A stretch of 64,000 nt of DNA from Streptomyces sp. G-G2 (lineage in GTDB: Bacteria > Actinomycetota > Actinomycetes > Streptomycetales > Streptomycetaceae): the NCBI RefSeq assembly GCF_030063135.1, contig NZ_JASISO010000039.1:17245-81244 (forward strand). Reading direction: 5' to 3'. Numbering within the stretch: position 1 is the stretch's first letter; each line of letters opens with the position of its first letter. Below are positions 32,317 to 39,677 of the stretch, piece by piece. Position numbers and translations under genes: made by a program. The notes beneath the pieces were generated by a model. It saw only the letters and a program-made list of their open reading frames with translations. It was not told the DNA's origin and did no database searches.

Positions 32317-32991
32317 GTGGACGACGTTCTGCGGCGCGCCCCGCTCTTCGCGGCGCTCGATGACGAGCAGGCCGCGGAGCTCCGCGCATCCATGGGCGAG
32401 GTGACCCTCGCCCGCGGTGACGCCCTGTTCCACGAAGGCGACCCCGGTGACCGCCTGTACGTGGTGACCGAGGGCAAGGTGAAGCTGCACCGCACCTCGC
32501 CCGACGGGCGCGAGAACATGCTGGCCGTACTCGGCCCCGGCGAGCTGATCGGTGAGCTGTCCCTCTTCGACCCGGGCCCGCGCACCGCCACGGCGACCGC
32601 GCTGACCGAGGTCAAGCTGCTCGGCCTCGGCCACGGCGACCTCCAGCCCTGGCTGAACGCCCGCCCCGAGGTCGCGACCGCGCTGCTGCGCGCCGTGGCC
32701 CGCCGCCTGCGCAAGACCAACGACCAGATGTCCGACCTGGTCTTCTCCGACGTGCCGGGCCGCGTGGCCCGGGCGCTCCTGGACCTGTCGCGCCGCTTCG
32801 GCGTGCAGTCCGAAGAGGGCATCCACGTCGTGCACGACCTCACCCAGGAGGAGCTGGCCCAGCTCGTCGGCGCCTCCCGCGAGACCGTGAACAAGGCCCT
32901 GGCCGACTTCGCCGGGCGCGGCTGGCTGCGCCTGGAGGCACGTGCCGTGATCCTGCTCGACGTGGAGCGGCTGGCGAAGCGCTCGCGCTGA
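32317..32991 (+). CDS. crp: cAMP receptor protein family regulator
   Basis: 224 residues. The N-terminal cyclic-nucleotide domain shows GELIGELSLFDPGPRTATATA, the phosphate-binding cassette with Arg and Thr; the C-terminal winged helix contains LTQEELAQLVGASRETVNKAL. Length and sequence match Streptomyces Crp (SCO3571 type), which controls germination and antibiotic production. Start GTG 32317 with AGGAGAG upstream. Divergent from nth; a hairpin terminator follows at 33023-33050. Whether cAMP is the real ligand in this organism is not visible. Confidence 0.95.
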   Translation: MDDVLRRAPLFAALDDEQAAELRASMGEVTLARGDALFHEGDPGDRLYVVTEGKVKLHRTSPDGRENMLAVLGPGELIGELSLFDPGPRTATATALTEVKLLGLGHGDLQPWLNARPEVATALLRAVARRLRKTNDQMSDLVFSDVPGRVARALLDLSRRFGVQSEEGIHVVHDLTQEELAQLVGASRETVNKALADFAGRGWLRLEARAVILLDVERLAKRSR

Positions 32992-33022
32992 CGCCCGGCC
33001 GTCACGCCGAGACGTACGCGGG

Positions 33023-33050
33023 GGGGTCCGGCCCGGAAGGGCGGGGCCCC
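33023..33050 (+). terminator. hairpin terminator after crp
   Basis: GGGGTCCGGCCC pairs with GGGCGGGGCCCC around a GGAA tetraloop; 11 of 12 positions pair when one G-T wobble is counted. It lies 32 nt after the crp stop. Only a short CTTC follows. Confidence 0.7.
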
Positions 33051-33074
33051 CTTCGCGCTGCCACAGTGAGCCGC

Positions 33075-33875
33075 ATGGGACACAGGGGCCTCGACTCCGA
33101 GGGGTACATCTCGCGCGAGGGGTCGCTGGGGCGGGTGCCGCCGGGGTTCGCGGCAGTGGTCGCCGCCGCGCGGGCGCGGACCGCCGAGGCGTACGGGCAG
33201 CGGCTGCACAGCGCCTACCTCTACGGGTCCGTCCCGCGCGGCACCGCCCGCCCCGGGCGCTCCGGTCTCGATCTACTGATCGCCCTGCACCGCGAGCCGA
33301 CCGGTGAGGACCGGGACACCGCCGAGGTGCTGGAGCGCGGGCTCGACCAGGACTTCCCGGAGATCGACGGGGCCGGGGTGCTGCTCCACGGCAAGGAGAC
33401 CCTGCTCAGCGAGGCGGAGCGGCACGATCTGGGCTGGTTCCTGGCCTGCCTGTGCACCCCGCTGCTCGGGGCCGACCTGGCCGAGCACCTGCCGCGGTAC
33501 CGGCCGGACGCCCTGCTCGCCGGGAAGGTCTACGGGGACCTGGACGACGTACTCGCGCGGGCCCGGGAACAGGCCGCGGCCGCGCGGACGGACGCGGAGG
33601 TGCGGCGGCTGAACCGGTTCCTGGCGCGACGGCTCGTACGGATCGGGTTCACCCTGGTCATGCCCCGGTGGGGCGGCTGGACCAGTGACCTCGCCGAGTC
33701 CGCGGAGGTCTTCGGCGGGTACTACCCCGGGCGGGCCGCGCAGATGCGGGCGGCGGCGGCCGAAGGGCTGGACCCGGGCGCCGATCCGGAGGTCCTGCGG
33801 ACGTTCCTGGAGGACCTCGGGCCGTGGCTGGCGGCGGAGCACGCCGCCCGGCCGGGCCGCGCGTCCCCCCGCTGA
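33075..33875 (+). CDS. nucleotidyltransferase-domain protein
   Basis: 266 residues. The minimal nucleotidyltransferase signature is present: YLYGSVPRGTARPGRSGLDLLIAL, that is G-S followed by D-x-x type acidic residues (SGLDLL; only one clear Asp in the pair). The remaining ~190 residues are helical, Arg-rich and without a clear domain. ATG 33075 is preferred; GTG 33066 is equally possible and neither has a strong ribosome site. It stands alone between crp and a convergent gene. It may be a KNTase- or MNT-like protein without its usual HEPN partner. Confidence 0.78.
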   Translation: MGHRGLDSEGYISREGSLGRVPPGFAAVVAAARARTAEAYGQRLHSAYLYGSVPRGTARPGRSGLDLLIALHREPTGEDRDTAEVLERGLDQDFPEIDGAGVLLHGKETLLSEAERHDLGWFLACLCTPLLGADLAEHLPRYRPDALLAGKVYGDLDDVLARAREQAAAARTDAEVRRLNRFLARRLVRIGFTLVMPRWGGWTSDLAESAEVFGGYYPGRAAQMRAAAAEGLDPGADPEVLRTFLEDLGPWLAAEHAARPGRASPR

Positions 33876-33894
33876 CCCGGGGAACGCGCGGTCG

Positions 33895-34749
33895 TCAGCA
33901 GTCCTGCTCCGGGCCGCCCGGGATCAGGCCGTGCTCGCGCAGGTACTCCAGCTGGGCGCGTACGGACCATTCGGCGGCGGGCCACAGCGAGGGGTCCACG
34001 TCGGCGTAGACACGGGCGACGACCTGCTCGGGCGTGCTGAAACCGTTCTCCACGGCCGTCTCGACCTGGGCGAGCCGGTGCGCGCGGTGGGCGAGGTAGA
34101 ACTCCACCGCGCCCTGCGCGTCCTCCAGGACCGGCCCGTGGCCCGGCAGGACCGTACGCACACCGTCGTCGACGGTCAGGGAGCGCAGCCGGCGCAACGA
34201 GTCGAGGTAGTCGCCGAGGCGGCCGTCGGGGTGGGCGACGACCGTGGTACCGCGGCCGAGGACGGTGTCGCCGGTCAGGACGGCGCGGTCGGCCGGGAGG
34301 TGGAAGCAGAGCGAGTCCCCGGTGTGGCCCGGGGTGGGCACGACCAGCAGTTCCAGGCCGCCGACCCGGATGACGTCGCCGCCCGCGAGGCCCTCGTCGC
34401 CCAGGCGCAGCGCCGGGTCGAGGGCGCGCACCTTGGTGCCGGTCAGTTCGGCGAAGCGGCCGGCGCCCTCGGCGTGGTCGAAGTGGCCGTGGGTGAGGAG
34501 GGTCAGCGCGATCCGCTTGCCCGCCCGTTCGGCGGTGTCGACGACGGCCCGCAGGTGGCCCTCGTCCAGCGGGCCGGGGTCGATGACGACGGCGAGGTCG
34601 GAGTCCGGTTCGGAGACCAGCCAGGTGTTGGTGCCGTCCAGGGTCATCGCGGAGGCGTTGGGGGCCAGGACGTTGACCGCGCGGGTGGTGGCCGGACCGG
34701 AGGTGACGACTCCGCGCGGCTGGCCGGGGAGGGCGGCCGCGTCGCTCAC
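33895..34749 (-). CDS. metallo-beta-lactamase fold hydrolase (LACTB2-like)
   Basis: 284 residues. The metal site is LTHGHFDHAEG (H-x-H-x-D-H) with further ligands in TPGHTGDS, TGDTVLG and LPGHGPV. After the fold comes a helical winged region with AHRAHRLAQVE, as in LACTB2-type enzymes that cut RNA or thioesters. GTG 34749 overlaps the stop of the NUDIX gene (GTGA), so the two are translationally coupled. The pairing of a NUDIX and an MBL protein is common in actinobacteria, but the substrate is not known. Confidence 0.9.
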   Translation of the reverse strand: MSDAAALPGQPRGVVTSGPATTRAVNVLAPNASAMTLDGTNTWLVSEPDSDLAVVIDPGPLDEGHLRAVVDTAERAGKRIALTLLTHGHFDHAEGAGRFAELTGTKVRALDPALRLGDEGLAGGDVIRVGGLELLVVPTPGHTGDSLCFHLPADRAVLTGDTVLGRGTTVVAHPDGRLGDYLDSLRRLRSLTVDDGVRTVLPGHGPVLEDAQGAVEFYLAHRAHRLAQVETAVENGFSTPEQVVARVYADVDPSLWPAAEWSVRAQLEYLREHGLIPGGPEQDC

Positions 34750-35657
34750 GCCGTGCCTCCCGGACCGCCCTGCCGGACCCGCTTGGTGAACTCGTCGTGG
34801 CCGGGCCAGCTGAGCACCAGCTCGCCGCCCTCCAGTACGGCCTGGGCCAGCACCGGGTTCAGATCCTGCCCGGCGGCCGCGGCGAGGGCCTCGGCGGCGC
34901 TCCCGTACGGCTCCAGCGAGCGCAGGGTGGAGATGGTCGGCGGCATCATCAGCAGCTCGCCCCCGTCGTATCCGGCGGCGGCCTCGGCCGGGCGGATCCA
35001 CACGGTCCGGTCGGCCTCGGTGGAGGCGTTGCGGGTGCGCTGGCCGGTGGGGAGGGCGGCCACGAAGAACCAGGTGTCGTAGCGGCGCGGTTCGAACTCC
35101 GGGGTGATCCAGCGGGCCCAGGCGCCGAGCAGGTCGGACCGCAGTCGCAGGCCGCGGCGGTCCAGGAACTCGGCGAAGGACAGCTCCCGGGCGACCAGGG
35201 CCAGCCGGTCGGCCTCCCAGTCGTCCCCGGTGGTGTCGCCGACGACGGTGTCGGGGCCCTCGCCCGCGAGCAGGACCCCGGCCTCCTCGAAGGTCTCGCG
35301 GACCGCGCCGCAGATGATGGCCTGGGCGGTGGCGGTGTCCGTACCCATACGGGCGGCCCACGCGTCCAGGGACGGCCCCGCCCAGCCGATCCGGTGGTCC
35401 TCGTCGCGGGGGTCGACCCCGCCGCCGGGGTAGGCGTACGCGCCACCGGCGAAGGCCATCGAGGTGCGGCGGCGGAGCATGTGCACGGCGGGGCCGGTGT
35501 CCTGGTCGCGCAGCAGCATCACGGTGGCGGCACGGCGGGGCCGCACCGGGGTGAGGGTGCCGTCCGCGAGGGCCCGGATGCGGTCGGGCCACTCCGGGGG
35601 GTACCACTGGCCGCCCGGGGGCGGGCTGGGCGACTGACCGTGCTGATCATTCGGCAT
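34746..35657 (-). CDS. NUDIX hydrolase, NUDT19-like
   Basis: 303 residues. AYPGGGVDPRD and GAVRETFEEAGVLL form a NUDIX box with a long insertion between its two halves, as in NUDT19/RP2p proteins that act on CoA esters or nucleotides. ATG 35657 lies six bases after TAGCAT (35669-35664, minus strand), so the mRNA is probably leaderless. The stop overlaps the MBL start. Confidence 0.87.
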   Translation of the reverse strand: MPNDQHGQSPSPPPGGQWYPPEWPDRIRALADGTLTPVRPRRAATVMLLRDQDTGPAVHMLRRRTSMAFAGGAYAYPGGGVDPRDEDHRIGWAGPSLDAWAARMGTDTATAQAIICGAVRETFEEAGVLLAGEGPDTVVGDTTGDDWEADRLALVARELSFAEFLDRRGLRLRSDLLGAWARWITPEFEPRRYDTWFFVAALPTGQRTRNASTEADRTVWIRPAEAAAGYDGGELLMMPPTISTLRSLEPYGSAAEALAAAAGQDLNPVLAQAVLEGGELVLSWPGHDEFTKRVRQGGPGGTA

Positions 35658-35797
35658 GGCGGGATGCTACGGGGAACCGGCGCGATGTTCGAGGCCCCCC
35701 GGAGGTGACCCCCCTCTCCCGGCCTCCGGTCGGCGGGACCGGGCCGGGACGGGGCGGTGGGCCCCGTCCCGGAAGCGGGCTGGACGGGCTGGACGGG

Positions 35798-36277
35798 CTA
35801 GGCGGGGTCCGGGGTCAGTTCCACCAGGATCTCGACCTCGACCGGCGCGTCCAGCGGGAGGACCGCCACGCCGACCGCGCTGCGCGCGTGCACGCCACGC
35901 TCACCGAGCACCTCGCCGAGCAGCTCACTCGCGCCGTTCAGCACGCCCGGCTGGCCGGTGAAGTCCGGCGCCGAGGCGACGAACCCGACGACCTTCACGA
36001 CGCGCGCGATCCGGTCGAGGTCGCCCACGACCGACTTCACGGCCGCCAGCGCGTTCAGCGCGCAGATCGCGGCCAGTTCCTTCGCCTGCTCCGGCGAGAC
36101 CTCCGCACCGACCTTGCCGGTGACCGGAAGGCTGCCCTTCACCATCGGGAGCTGGCCCGCGGTGTAGACGTACGCACCCGAGCGCACGGCCGGCTGGTAG
36201 GTGGCCAGCGGCGGCACGACCTCGGGCAGGGTCAGGCCCAGCTCGGCCAGCTTCGCCTCGACGGCACCGGTGCTCAT
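35798..36277 (-). CDS. RidA/YjgF family protein
   Basis: 159 residues, slightly longer than the 130 of E. coli RidA. VYTAGQLPM and the conserved Arg in RGVHARSAVGVAVLPLDAPVEVE support the family, whose best-known activity is deaminating reactive enamine/imine intermediates; the spacing ARSAVGV is nearer to the Rid5/Rid7-type groups, whose activity is less certain. ATG 36277 overlaps the stop of the DUF4177 gene (ATGA). Cytoplasmic; no further genes follow on this strand for 140 nt. Confidence 0.92.
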   Translation of the reverse strand: MSTGAVEAKLAELGLTLPEVVPPLATYQPAVRSGAYVYTAGQLPMVKGSLPVTGKVGAEVSPEQAKELAAICALNALAAVKSVVGDLDRIARVVKVVGFVASAPDFTGQPGVLNGASELLGEVLGERGVHARSAVGVAVLPLDAPVEVEILVELTPDPA

Positions 36278-36435
36278 GCCTTCTCCCGCTTCAGGTACGC
36301 CACGAGCTGCTCGGGGTTGTTCGGGCCGGGCACGACCTGGATGAGCTCCCAGCCGTCCTCGCCCCAGGTGTCCAGGATCTGCTTGGTGGCGTGGACAAGC
36401 AGCGGGACGGTCGCATATTCGAACTTCTTGGTCAT
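36274..36435 (-). CDS. DUF4177 small protein
   Basis: 53 residues: MTKKFEYATVPLLVHATKQ, then the conserved WGEDGWELIQVVPGP. This matches DUF4177, a short mixed alpha/beta domain of unknown function. ATG 36435 lies seven bases after TACGCT (36448-36443), predicting a leaderless mRNA. It is co-transcribed with ridA through an ATGA overlap and divergent from the ArsA-like pair. Confidence 0.88.
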   Translation of the reverse strand: MTKKFEYATVPLLVHATKQILDTWGEDGWELIQVVPGPNNPEQLVAYLKREKA

Positions 36436-36442
36436 GGGAGCG

Positions 36443-36523
36443 AGCGTAGTGCCTGTCCCGGGACGTGATGCGCGACCCGTCCTGCCCCCACCGCCCACGT
36501 CACCGCCGCCGAGGAATTAGGCT
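36443..36523. promoter_or_regulatory. divergent leaderless promoters between DUF4177 and the ArsA-like pair
   Basis: TACGCT on the minus strand (36448-36443) and TAGGCT on the plus strand (36518-36523) lie seven and eight bases before their start codons. The 96-nt spacer has no other feature. Confidence 0.5.
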
Positions 36524-36531
36524 CGGTCGCT

Positions 36532-37512
36532 GTGAGCAGGCTCCAGGTGGTCAGCGGCAAGGGCGGCACCGGAAAGACCACGGTCGCCGCGGCATTCGCG
36601 CTCGCCCTCGCACGTGAGGGCGGACGCACGCTTCTGGTGGAGGTGGAGGGCAGGCAGGGGATCGCGCGGCTCTTCGGCGCGGACGCGCTGCCGTACGAGG
36701 AACGGAAGATCGCCGTCGCCCCGGGCGGCGGTGAGGTGTTCGGGCTCGCCATCGACGCGGAGCGGGCCCTGCTGGACTATCTCCAGATGTTCTACAAGCT
36801 CGGCTCGGCAGGGCGCGCCCTGAAGAAGCTGGGCGCCATCGACTTCGCGACGACGATCGCGCCGGGGCTGCGGGACGTGCTGCTGACCGGCAAGGCGTGC
36901 GAGGCGGTGCGGCGCAAGGACAAGGCGGGCCGGTTCGTCTACGACCACGTCGTGATGGACGCGCCGCCGACCGGGCGGATCACCCGGTTCCTGAACGTCA
37001 ACGACGAGGTGGCCGGACTGGCCCGGTTCGGGCCGATCCACAACCAGGCACAGGCCGTCATGAAGGTGCTGAAGTCCCCCGAGACGGCGGTGCACCTGGT
37101 GACGCTGCTGGAGGAGATGCCGGTCCAGGAGACCGCGGACGGCATCGCCGAACTGCGCGGGGTCGGGCTGCCGGTCGGCCGGATCATCGTCAACATGACG
37201 CGCCCGCACCACCTCGACGAGGGAACCCTGCGGGCGGCCGCCGGGGAGCGCCGCGCCGAGCTGGCGAAGTCGCTGTCCCGGGCGGGCCTGGGCGGCGCCC
37301 GGCGCGGGGGCCTGGCGGAGCGGCTGCTGGACCCCCTGCTGGAGCAGGCCGCGGAGCACGCGGGGCGGGTCGAGCTGGAGCGGGAGCAACGGGCGGTCCT
37401 GGAGGGGCTCGACGTAGCGGCGTACGAACTTCCGCAGCTCGGCGCCGGGGTGGACCTGGCCGGGCTGTACGAGCTGGCGACGGAGCTCCGCAAGCAGGTG
37501 GGGACCGAATGA
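36532..37512 (+). CDS. ArsA/GET3-like ATPase, first of a pair
   Basis: 326 residues. The deviant Walker A is VSGKGGTGKTT (residues 7-17), switch II is DHVVMDAPPTGRI. ArsA-family relatives drive arsenite efflux or, as GET3, carry tail-anchored membrane proteins; no arsenite pump gene lies next to it, and the Cys triad of ArsA is not evident. Start GTG 36532 after TAGGCT. The stop overlaps the second ATPase start (ATGA). In actinobacteria the two are always paired and may form a heterodimer; that is inference. The genes end 17 nt from the convergent wblA. Confidence 0.88.
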   Translation: MSRLQVVSGKGGTGKTTVAAAFALALAREGGRTLLVEVEGRQGIARLFGADALPYEERKIAVAPGGGEVFGLAIDAERALLDYLQMFYKLGSAGRALKKLGAIDFATTIAPGLRDVLLTGKACEAVRRKDKAGRFVYDHVVMDAPPTGRITRFLNVNDEVAGLARFGPIHNQAQAVMKVLKSPETAVHLVTLLEEMPVQETADGIAELRGVGLPVGRIIVNMTRPHHLDEGTLRAAAGERRAELAKSLSRAGLGGARRGGLAERLLDPLLEQAAEHAGRVELEREQRAVLEGLDVAAYELPQLGAGVDLAGLYELATELRKQVGTE

Positions 37513-38909
37513 GCGAGAACCTGGGGAGCGCGGGGACCATGGGCCTGGACACTCCGCCGCGGCTGGCGGTCGACGCGCTGCTCGACGACGCGGGCACCCG
37601 GATCATCGTGTGCTGCGGCTCGGGTGGCGTGGGCAAGACCACCACGGCCGCCGCGCTCGGCGTCCGCGCGGCGGAGCGCGGGCGCAAGGTGGTGGTCCTG
37701 ACCATCGACCCGGCGCGCAGACTGGCCCAGTCGCTGGGCATCGACTCCCTCGACAACACCCCGCGCCGGGTGGCGGGCGTGGCGGGCGACGACAGCGCGG
37801 GCACCGGCGAACTGCACGCCATGATGCTCGACATGAAGCGGACCTTCGACGAGATCGTCGAGGGGCACGCGGACGCCGAGCGGGCGCAGGCCATCCTGGA
37901 GAACCCCTTCTACCAGTCCCTGTCGGCCGGGTTCGCGGGCACGCAGGAGTACATGGCGATGGAGAAGCTCGGGCAGCTGCGCGCCCGCGACGACTGGGAC
38001 CTGATCATCGTCGACACCCCGCCGAGCCGGTCGGCGCTGGACTTCCTGGACGCCCCGAAGCGGCTGGGGTCCTTCCTGGACGGGAAGTTCATCCGGGTGC
38101 TGATGGCTCCGGCGAAGGTCGGCGGCCGGGCCGGGATGAAGTTCCTCAATGTCGGCATGTCGATGATGACGGGGACCCTGAGCAAGCTGATGGGTGCCTC
38201 GCTGCTGAAGGACGTACAGACCTTCGTGGCCGCGATGGACACGATGTTCGGCGGCTTCCGGACCCGCGCGGACGCGACGTACCGGCTGCTGCAGGCCCCC
38301 GGTACGGCCTTCCTCGTGGTCGCGGCGCCGGAGGAGGACGCGGTGCGCGAGGCGGCGTACTTCGTGGAGCGGCTGGCCGCGGAACGGATGCCGCTGGCCG
38401 GGCTCGTGCTGAACCGGGTGCACGGCAGTGGCGCCGACCAGCTCTCGGCGGAGCGGGCGCTGGCCGCCGCAGAGAATCTTGAAGAGGGCGGCATTGTCGA
38501 TCAGGAGTCCGGGAAAGCTGGAGATCGTGGCTCCGGTGCGGACGACTCCCCCACCGACGTTCCGGCGGCCGACAGCACCAGTGACGAGAGCGGCACGGCA
38601 GGGAACAGCACGGACGGGAACGGCACCACGGACGACGCCGACAGCGCGGACGGCGCCCACGGTACGGACGACGCCGACGGCACGGCGGGCGCGATCACAG
38701 CGGACGAGATCACGGCCGGTCTGCTGCGTCTGCACGCCGAGCGCATGCAGGTGATCGCGCGCGAACAGCGCACACGCGATCGCTTCACTTCACTGCACCC
38801 CGAAGTGGCGGTGGCCGAAGTGGCCGCCCTGCCCGGCGATGTACACGACCTCGCCGGGCTGCGGGCCATCGGAGAAAGGCTCGCGGCCGGGGTACCGGCC
38901 GGAGCGTAG
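37509..38909 (+). CDS. ArsA/GET3-like ATPase, second of a pair, with acidic insert
   Basis: 466 residues. Walker A is CCGSGGVGKTT near residues 33-43, VVLTIDPARRLAQSLG gives the switch I region, and IIVDTPPSRSALDFLDAP the switch II. The region GMSMMTGTLSKLMGASLLKD is Met-rich, as in client-binding parts of GET3. A stretch of about 75 residues (roughly 325-400) is a low-complexity Asp/Ser/Thr/Gly/Ala insert, followed by a conserved C-terminal helical end. ATG 37509 is coupled to the first ATPase. Confidence 0.88.
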   Translation: MSENLGSAGTMGLDTPPRLAVDALLDDAGTRIIVCCGSGGVGKTTTAAALGVRAAERGRKVVVLTIDPARRLAQSLGIDSLDNTPRRVAGVAGDDSAGTGELHAMMLDMKRTFDEIVEGHADAERAQAILENPFYQSLSAGFAGTQEYMAMEKLGQLRARDDWDLIIVDTPPSRSALDFLDAPKRLGSFLDGKFIRVLMAPAKVGGRAGMKFLNVGMSMMTGTLSKLMGASLLKDVQTFVAAMDTMFGGFRTRADATYRLLQAPGTAFLVVAAPEEDAVREAAYFVERLAAERMPLAGLVLNRVHGSGADQLSAERALAAAENLEEGGIVDQESGKAGDRGSGADDSPTDVPAADSTSDESGTAGNSTDGNGTTDDADSADGAHGTDDADGTAGAITADEITAGLLRLHAERMQVIAREQRTRDRFTSLHPEVAVAEVAALPGDVHDLAGLRAIGERLAAGVPAGA

Positions 38910-38926
38910 ACGGGCCGCGCGGGGGT

Positions 38927-39292
38927 CTACCCGGCTGCCGCGTACGTCTCGAACCGAAGATCGACCTCCGCATCGATCGCGTCGACATCCACATCCACGG
39001 TGAGGATGCCCGTACTGCGCTCGTACTCCGTACGGGCGGTTTCGAGCAGCCGTCGCCACGAGGTGACGGTGGGGCGCCGGCGCAGCAGTGCGCGACGTTC
39101 CCGCTCGGTCATTCCGCCCCACACGCCGAACTCGACGCGGTTGTCGAGCGCATCGGCCAGGCATTCGGTCCGCACCGGGCAACCGGTGCACACCGCCTTG
39201 GCCCTGTTCTGTGCCGCTCCTTGAACAAATAGTTCATCCGGATCGGTAGTGCGGCAGGCTGCCTGCGCACTCCAGTCGGTAACCCAGCCCAT
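38927..39292 (-). CDS. wblA: WhiB-like regulator WblA
   Basis: 121 residues. Four Cys ligands for the [4Fe-4S] cluster are seen: one in QAACRTTDP and three in VCTGCPVRTECLA. They are followed by the WhiB motif EFGVWGGMTERERR and a basic DNA-binding tail (LLRRRPTVTSWRRLL). Sequence and the neighbouring PBP gene match WblA, a global regulator of aerial development and antibiotic repression. I choose ATG 39292 (MGWVTDW), the published-type start by memory; the frame is open to GTG 39349, adding 19 residues. Confidence 0.94.
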   Translation of the reverse strand: MGWVTDWSAQAACRTTDPDELFVQGAAQNRAKAVCTGCPVRTECLADALDNRVEFGVWGGMTERERRALLRRRPTVTSWRRLLETARTEYERSTGILTVDVDVDAIDAEVDLRFETYAAAG

Positions 39293-39677
39293 CCCGGCGC
39301 CGTCCTCTCCCGAATCGAGGCTCCCCCACGGCGGCAGCGGCATATTCACCGCTGCCAGTTGAGGACGTTACGGAAGGTAGGCACAGTGCAACACCCCCGT
39401 CGGGCCCAATCTTGAATGGTCCGAACGGACTATGGGTAAGCGGCAGATCACCCGACGGAGTGATCGGACGACATGCCCGACCATTCCGGCAATTGGGGTG
39501 AATCGATAGGGAGCCGCCCGAGCGAGGCGCGAGATTCGGACACGAGTTCACCCCATTCGGGGAGGGTGAAAATCAAGCCGCGGGGTTGATGTCGCGTACC
39601 ACTGCTGTGACAGTTGTTGCCAGCTTAGGCCAAGGCATTCGCGCGTGTCCGGCGAATGAGAACGTAGGCTGCCCTTC
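39293..39677. other. long divergent spacer between wblA and the PBP gene
   Basis: 385 nt, probably the wblA leader and both promoters. TAGGCT (39665-39670) serves the PBP gene. A short inverted repeat GTCCGAACGGAC lies near 39419-39430. No extra reading frame is supported apart from the possible 19-codon extension of wblA. Confidence 0.5.
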
